NCBI GenBank assembly: GCA_024741835.1 | Contig: JAENRP010000638.1 | Coordinates: 1 to 13,670 of the forward strand | Direction of reading: 5' to 3' | Length of the DNA stretch: 13,670 bases | Source of the DNA: Diplocarpon mali | Lineage: Eukaryota > Ascomycota > Leotiomycetes > Helotiales > Drepanopezizaceae | Shown: positions 9,781 to 13,670 of the stretch, in pieces | How positions within the stretch are numbered: position 1 is the first letter of the stretch | How the letters are laid out: the number at the start of each line of letters is the position of its first letter | The notes under the pieces: generated by a model | Databases searched by the model: none | What the model was told of the DNA's origin: nothing | What the model saw: the letters and a program-made list of their open reading frames with translations, nothing else | Position numbers and translations under genes: made by a program

Positions 9781-10045
9781 ATATTTTTAAATAATAAAGG
9801 AGGGTTGTTTTTAAAAGAAGGGAAAGAGAACCTCTACGATGGAAATACTTTATAAGAAGCCTAATAGAGTACTAGTATAGAATTGCAAAGATTCTTAAGC
9901 GCGCTTATTACTTATAGCGACCCTTCTCGTTTTAGAAGGAACGACCTTTAAAGGGGCGGCATATAAGACGGAGCCTCTTTTCTTTATAACTACTATTCTT
10001 TCTTTTATTTTATCTATATAGCTAAGCGATTCTAAGAGCATTGCC
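9781..10045. other. AT-rich 3' untranslated part of copia
   Basis: No supportable coding sequence. Mixed AT-rich stretch leading into the polypurine tract and right LTR, with pyrimidine-rich DNA at about 9975-10015. Confidence 0.5.
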
Positions 10046-10058
10046 TAACTAAGGGGTA
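10046..10058 (+). other. Polypurine tract of copia
   Basis: TAACTAAGGGGTA directly precedes the right LTR. It would prime plus-strand DNA synthesis. The miniature element has nearly the same tract (CTTAAGGGGTA, 11256-11266) in the same place. Confidence 0.75.
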
Positions 10059-10255
10059 TATTATATAGAATAGGTAGAGTCTCCACTTATTTTAAAGACC
10101 CTTTATATGACTTTGCTAAGTCATAGACTCTCCCTTTTCTTTCCGAAGTCTCCTTACCATATATATACTAAAGAATAATACAATCAATCATCTTTATTTA
10201 TATTAATAAGCCTCCTAAGCGACCCAATAAAGGCCCTCCAGCCGACTGTACCATA
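10059..10255 (+). repeat. Right LTR of the copia element
   Basis: Same 197-base length as the left LTR, starting TATTATATAG and ending CCATA. Compared with the left copy, the TG start and CA end are both changed to TA. The central part TAAGTCATAGACTCTCCC and onwards is unchanged. It is followed by the ATATC duplication and then gypsy RT sequence. Confidence 0.95.
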
Positions 10256-10260
10256 ATATC
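10256..10260. repeat. Target site duplication of copia, right
   Basis: ATATC, matching 2659-2663. With one copy removed, the gypsy frame runs K-D-I-Q-S-F-L across the join, the conserved end of RT. Confidence 0.9.
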
Positions 10261-10830
10261 CTTTATAGTAGAGGGGTAGGTCCAATTCTCTACTACTACT
10301 ACCTTATTAGGGTCAACCCGAACGCCTTTAATAGTAATTATAAAGCCAAGGTACATAGTCTTTATAATATTAAACTTATACTTCTTTAAGTCGGCCTATA
10401 GTCCTGCATCCGACAATTGCTAAAGAACCTATTTTATATACGATTTATAGTTAAGTCAATTGGTAGAGTAAATGAGGATATCGTCTAAGTAGGCTATATA
10501 AAAATCATTAAGGTAATTGAAAAGGACGTTGTTCATATACCTTTAATAGGTAGTAGGGCTATTAGTAAGGCTAAAAGGGAGCACCTTGTACTTGTATGCG
10601 CTATACTGAGTTCTAAAGGTAGTAAGCTCCTTAGAGTCGGGGTCTATTCGGATTCGATAGAAGGCCTATTGTATATTAAGCTTTATAAAAATCTAGGCGC
10701 CGGCTAATCGAGCTAGGGTCTTATCGATTAGGGGTAAGGGGTATCGATCTTTATAGGTAAGGTTATTAAGCATATAGTAGTTAATATAGAATCGTAGGGA
10801 ACTATTAGCCTTTTTCATAAATAGTACTAG

Positions 10831-10835
10831 TATAG
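10831..10835. repeat. Target site duplication of miniature element, left
   Basis: TATAG, repeated at 11352-11356. Without the insert and one copy, the gypsy reads P-Y-A-I-L-V-L-F-M-K-K, the same spacing as the usual P-Y-A-S-P-V-L-F-V-K-K. Confidence 0.85.
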
Positions 10836-10920
10836 TATTATGCAGAAAATAGGCTAAATATGCTAGTACGCGCCCTAAGGTATGGATTCACATTTTGGCC
10901 AAGCGGTATTATACACAATA
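10836..10920 (+). repeat. Left LTR of miniature element
   Basis: Starts TATTATGCAG and ends CACAATA. It differs from the right copy at five of 85 positions, all transitions with the RIP-changed base in this copy, including loss of the terminal CA. Its first bases, after reversing G to A, resemble TGTCGTGCAGAA of the large copia LTR. Confidence 0.9.
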
Positions 10921-10931
10921 GTTATAAGCCC
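10921..10931 (+). other. Primer binding site of miniature element
   Basis: GTTATAAGCCC. The reverse complement GGGCTTATAAC differs at a single C/T position from the initiator tRNA-Met anticodon arm GGGCTCATAAC. It starts at the first base after the LTR, as in the large copia. Confidence 0.75.
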
Positions 10932-11229
10932 TATAAGCGTAGCGATAAATCTTTTCGCATTCCTCTTACGCAAGGTTTAGCCGACGTTTCTTTCGCTTTA
11001 AAGTTCTACCGGTCGCCGATTTCCCAAATTCTCGGCAATAATTATACTTGGTTTCGACTGTATTAATAGAAGTTTCGATAGGTTTAAGTAAAAAGACGTC
11101 CGATAGCCGTCCGACGTATGGCCGAAGGAGAAATTGCGGTCTTCCGGCCCTTCCGACCACCTATTTTCTACTGGCTTAGCGGTCTATACGCTATATTTAC
11201 GCTACTATAAACTGGGCTAGTACTTAGGC

Positions 11230-11254
11230 CGCCGGAAAAACTATTCTTCCGGCG
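11230..11254. repeat. GC-rich hairpin near the 3' end of the miniature element
   Basis: CGCCGGAA at 11230-11237 pairs perfectly with TTCCGGCG at 11247-11254 around a 9-base loop, just before the polypurine tract. In RNA it would be a stable stem. Its function is unknown. Confidence 0.6.
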
Positions 11255-11255
11255 A

Positions 11256-11266
11256 CTTAAGGGGTA
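11256..11266 (+). other. Polypurine tract of miniature element
   Basis: CTTAAGGGGTA lies directly before the right LTR and is almost identical to the tract of the large copia. Confidence 0.7.
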
Positions 11267-11351
11267 TATTATGCAGAAAATAGGCTAAATATGCTAGTAC
11301 GCGCCCTAAGGTGTGGATTCACATTTTGGCCGAGCGGTATTATGCACGACA
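11267..11351 (+). repeat. Right LTR of miniature element
   Basis: Same 85-base length as the left copy. Keeps the terminal CA (GCACGACA) and more G and C than the left copy. Followed by TATAG. Confidence 0.9.
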
Positions 11352-11356
11352 TATAG
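11352..11356. repeat. Target site duplication of miniature element, right
   Basis: TATAG, matching 10831-10835. Confidence 0.85.
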
Positions 11357-11960
11357 CATAAGGGGTAGAGGAGGCCTTGATAAATCCTTTATTAAAGTTG
11401 TTAATAAGGTACGCCTTTACTATTTCTAGCTTAGGTATAGACATCTTATATAAGAGGGAGTATTGGAGGGCCTTTTGAGCACCTTCGGCTATAAGCTCGA
11501 TTTTATATTCATAGGGTCAATAGGGCGGCAGCGTATTAGAAGCGGCTTTTGAGAATATATATTAGTACTCCTTATAGGCGGCTGGAATCGGTTTCTTAGT
11601 TAGTTCGAAGGAGGCAGTTAGAATAGCGACCAAAACCTCTTTATTTGTTAAGAGAGGTGATATAGCTATCACTCCGATGTATTATCATATGACCCTATTG
11701 CTTAATCAATAGGATATTGATATATATATAGCTATAGGGAAGAAAGGGGTAACCTTCCTTCCTTAACTCTTATTAATATATCGACCATCGACCTTTAGAA
11801 GCCTCCTTTACCTACTGCGCCGACTTACTTAAGCTTAATAGGTTATAAGTCTTAGATAGACCGATAATAGATTATTAACTTCCTTTAAAAAGCACTTGCG
11901 CTACAACTATTAGTAGGAAGTTGAATAAGACTTATAGTAAGAGGCGAGCAATCGGCAAAT
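11352..11960 (-). pseudogene. Ty3/gypsy protease to start of RT
   Basis: From the left end of this minus-strand piece: N-S-C-S-A-S-A-F at 11911-11888 fits the D-S/T-G-C-S-A-x-A active site of gypsy aspartic proteases, with asparagine in place of aspartate. A stretch with V-D-G-R follows in another frame, so at least one frameshift lies near 11850-11800. RT begins with L-P-P-x-R-P-Y-x-x-K-I-E-L (about 11530-11485, with the arginine now TGA), S-P-L-Y-K-M-S, then L-N-K-G-F-I-K-x-S-S-T-P-Y-A, which ends at the miniature element. Gag and the 5' LTR are absent; the element seems to be cut at about 11960 by the next element. Confidence 0.85.
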
Positions 11961-12195
11961 AAGAGGTATAATTCCCTATTTAGCCAACCTATATTGCAAG
12001 AGGTATAATTCCTTGCTTTATAACCCCTTTAGTACTATAAGAGGTATAATTCCTTGCTTTACTATATTTTATAAGAGGTATGATTCCTTATATTATAGCC
12101 TAAAAACCCTTTTCAATAAGAGGACTTCCTCCCTATTTAATACTTTTATAATACCTGCTATTTAATTATTTTAACTTTTCAATAAGAGGAGTGCC
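11961..12195 (+). repeat. Short interspersed direct repeats
   Basis: The 15-base unit AAGAGGTATAATTCC occurs at 11961, 11998, 12039 and (one change) 12073, at 34-41 base spacing. Copies 2 and 3 extend identically to 23 bases (adding TTGCTTTA). Partial AAGAGG copies start at 12118 and 12183. The block sits between the end of gypsy homology and the start of the second copia gag, so it may be part of that element's 5' LTR or leader. No clear LTR ends or primer site were found; ATTATAGCCT at about 12092 is only a weak match. Confidence 0.7.
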
Positions 12196-12241
12196 TTTAA
12201 TTGTTTAATTTATTTGATTTTTTAATGCAATTCTATTTAAA

Positions 12242-13240
12242 ATAGCAATAGCTTCCGATTCTAATTGAAATACTAGACTTAAAGACCTTTAACTCTCTCG
12301 AAAGAACTGGTAATAATAGTTCAACGATTTAAAGCTTTACTTTAAGAGTAAAGGCATTAAAATAGCAATTCAAAAGATACTTATTAAATATATAAGAATA
12401 GCCCTTTATATTCCCTTTACTAATTCGTCTACTTCTACTTTAATAGCTAATATAACTACTAAGGATTTGCTAGATATATTAAATAAGCTTAGCCTAAGAG
12501 CTTTAGTAGATAATAATTAAGAATCTTAAAGGCAGATTTTAAATATGGAAAAGGAAAAGGAGTATAGGCTAGCCTTAGCTAAATGCAAGCTTAAGATCAA
12601 TAGAGGTTTAAGTAATAAAGACTAAGATTTTATTTAAGTTTATAATAATATAAAGATAAGATAGGATACTTTAAAGGTAAAATACTCTTAAACAACTACC
12701 TTTAATACTTAGCATCTATTATAGCAGATCACTTTATTTTAATATAAAAAAGATAAAAATAGTAAGGATATAGATATAAATATAGACTTTGCTTAGTTTA
12801 TACTATATAAAGTAAGGAAGAGAATAAGAGCTATAAATCCTAGGATAGCTATGACTTTTAAAGAAACTTAGCTTTTTAGTTTCCTATTTAATAGCCTCCT
12901 TCTTAAGTTTGCTATTATGAAATAATCTCTTCTTATTTAACTTAACCTTAAGATTTATAAGAAGATCGACCTCCTTTAAACTATTGAGTAAGACCTTAAA
13001 GGACGCTCTAAATTAGCAAATGCTATATTATAGGGTAATAATAAGCCTAAGAAGAGGAAGGAGCGTAGGATAAGCCTTTAAGCTTATTAAGGATACTACT
13101 TCTATAATAGTACTTATAATATTACTAATTATAAAGTTAAAAGGCAACTGATTGATATAGTTGCTAGCTTTAATATTAAGAAGCAATCGAAGCAGAAGTT
13201 AAAAAGCAAACTGCCCTTATCCTACTAAAGGCCGTAACTA
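12242..13240 (+). pseudogene. Second Ty1/copia element, gag pseudogene
   Basis: A plus-strand frame without frameshift runs from 12242 to the window end. The likely start is an ATA at 12242 (ATG after RIP) in A-A-A-ATA-GC context. It is followed by a K-N-W-x-x-W-F-x-x-L-K-x-Y-x-K-S-K-G block (12299-12360) typical of copia gags that open with K-x-N-W. Further on are M-T-F-K-E-T (12851), an L-x-x-I-E-Q-D-L-K block (12970-13005), a basic K-K-R-K-E-R-R stretch (13045) and a possible degraded zinc knuckle (G-Y-Y-F-Y at 13091). Stops are mostly TAA/TAG. The sequence differs from the copia gag at 2882-4450, so it is a separate family. The gag shapes the particle and binds RNA. Confidence 0.75.
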
Positions 13241-13339
13241 CTAAGGAAAGGTAAAGGAAAAGGCTATTTAATTAAAACTTTAGCAAATACCTTTAATAAT
13301 AATAGTAGGTTATTTAAACTTAAATCTACTTTTGATAAT

Positions 13340-13670
13340 TTAGATAATAATTATGATAAAAATGCTTATATTTTAAAAGCCGATCTTTATAAGATCCTTA
13401 AATCCAATTAATATAGTAATACTAATTATATAGTATATATAATTAATAAACCCTACCTATTTAAAAGCCTGCTTATTAAAATAAAAAGGCGCTTTATTAA
13501 GGTTAGTAGTAGAAGGTTGTATATAGATTTAATAGGTATAGTAGAAATAAATATTATTAGCGTTTCTTTCCTTTTATAAAATGTTCTCCTTATGCTTAGT
13601 TTAAGTATTAATCTTTTATCTAGCTATAAAATCTATATAGAGTTAAATTATATAAGAGTTTTTAATAATT
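13340..13670 (+). pseudogene. Second copia element, protease (cut by window end)
   Basis: Same frame as the gag before it. After the basic linker comes a block with Y-I-V-Y-I-I-N-K-x-x-L-F (about 13425), then F-I-K-V-S-S-R-R-L-Y-x-D-L-I-G-x-V-E-I (13490-13550), then N-V-L-L-M-L-S-L-S-I-N-L-L-S-S (13580-13625). These follow the order of copia proteases: the D-S-G-A-T-S-H-x-x-N-D region, the flap and the L-x-N-V-L-Y-V-P-x-L-x-x-N-L-L-S motif. The catalytic D-S-G box itself is not readable. Integrase and RT would lie beyond the window. Confidence 0.7.

Larger units (their letters stand above)
2664..10255 (+). mobile_element. Complete nested Ty1/copia retrotransposon, RIP-inactivated
   Basis: A 7592-bp LTR element inserted in the gypsy pol. 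It has two 197-bp LTRs without indels between them, an ATATC duplication, a primer binding site, gag-protease-integrase-RT-RNase H in copia order on the plus strand, and a polypurine tract before the right LTR. The domains in 2861 to about 8580 all lie in the same frame, with no net frameshift, but stops occur throughout and are mostly TAA/TAG. It cannot encode a working product. About 1.5 kb between RNase H and the right LTR is more than a copia element usually has there. The insertion is younger than the gypsy element it splits. Confidence 0.95.
10256..10835 (-). pseudogene. Ty3/gypsy reverse transcriptase core
   Basis: The minus strand from 10835 reads F-M-K-K-A-N, the RFYINY block (RFCVDYR in active copies), P-L-P-L-I-D, then the first catalytic block as I-K-L-N-I, where active enzymes have L-D-I (Asp to Asn). 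F-R-T-x-Y, L-P-F-x-L-T-N-x-P and the A-Y-L-D-D box follow at 10491-10480, with both aspartates intact. Then come L-G-F-I-I and V-x-N-W-x-x-P, ending at K-D-I at the copia junction. Frame and motif order are those of fungal gypsy RT. Stops are mostly TAA/TAG. The upstream part continues at 11352 beyond the miniature element; the downstream part continues at 2658. Confidence 0.95.
10836..11351 (+). mobile_element. 516-bp miniature non-autonomous LTR element (TRIM-like)
   Basis: Two 85-bp direct terminal repeats enclose 346 bp with no retroviral domain. A primer site for half initiator tRNA-Met follows the left repeat, a purine tract AAGGGG precedes the right repeat, and TATAG is duplicated on both sides. 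These are all the parts of an LTR retrotransposon except genes, which is the definition of a TRIM. The interior is richer in CG and less eroded than its surroundings. Short open stretches on both strands (10860-11066 plus, 10966-11160 minus) match nothing I know. The shared primer site, purine tract and LTR tip with the copia at 2664-10255 suggest that a copia of that family moved it. Confidence 0.85.

Noticed and set aside
10890..10908. TTTTGGCCRAGCGGT in the miniature LTR resembles a tRNA A box, so possibly a SINE
   Set aside because: No B box at the proper distance, no tRNA fold and no poly-A tail, while paired LTRs, primer site and 5-bp duplication explain the element fully.
10860..11160. 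Two overlapping small ORFs on opposite strands in the miniature element
   Set aside because: One begins inside the LTR, neither shows a domain or start context, and they overlap antisense. The sequence is explained by a non-coding LTR element.
1..13670. CRISPR arrays, rRNA, tRNA genes or a biosynthetic cluster
   Set aside because: No regular repeat-spacer array, no tRNA cloverleaf and no rRNA-like sequence seen; all recognisable coding remnants belong to LTR elements.
1..13670. Alternative genetic code (TAA/TAG read as glutamine) instead of pseudogenes
   Set aside because: Catalytic residues are also lost by G-to-A change, start ATGs read ATA and the LTR tips are mutated, which recoding cannot explain but RIP does.

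Overview
This window looks like a dead, AT-rich, transposon-packed segment of a filamentous ascomycete (Pezizomycotina) genome. I found no intact gene. Every recognisable coding stretch belongs to an LTR retrotransposon or an unassigned ORF inside one, and all are full of TAA and TAG stops where glutamine or tryptophan codons are expected. CA and TG dinucleotides are scarce, TA is in large excess, and CG is still common. Paired LTRs differ only by C/T and G/A transitions. This is the signature of repeat-induced point mutation (RIP), not of CpG-methylation decay or random drift. The species cannot be named from this.

Layout. (1) About 40-1040 (-) is a decayed ORF with a cysteine-rich N-terminus. 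It is followed at 1294-1600 by a probable 307-bp LTR. (2) A Ty3/gypsy element on the minus strand is the oldest layer and lies in three pieces: protease to start of RT (about 11960-11352), RT core (10835-10256), and RNase H plus the integrase HHCC zinc domain (2658-1601). The 1294-1600 LTR cuts it off just after the integrase C-x2-C. (3) A complete 7592-bp Ty1/copia element (2664-10255, +) sits inside that gypsy pol. It has 197-bp LTRs, an ATATC target duplication, a primer site against half of the initiator tRNA-Met, and gag-PR-IN-RT-RH in one unshifted frame. About 1.5 kb of unusual, partly GC-rich sequence lies between RNase H and the 3' LTR. (4) A 516-bp miniature LTR element (10836-11351; 85-bp LTRs, TATAG duplication) is inserted in the gypsy RT and shares primer site, polypurine tract and LTR tip with the big copia. 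(5) A short-repeat block (11961-12195) precedes a second, different copia gag-protease (12242 to the window end, +), truncated by the window.

How the parts relate. Removing the copia and the miniature element, with one copy of each target duplication, rejoins the gypsy reading frame at conserved RT/RNase H positions. This fixes the insertion order and both element boundaries to the base. The miniature element probably moved using proteins from a copia of the same tip/primer-site family. The parts I would look at most closely are this TRIM-like element, the extra 3' region of the copia, and the cysteine-rich ORF beside the left LTR.
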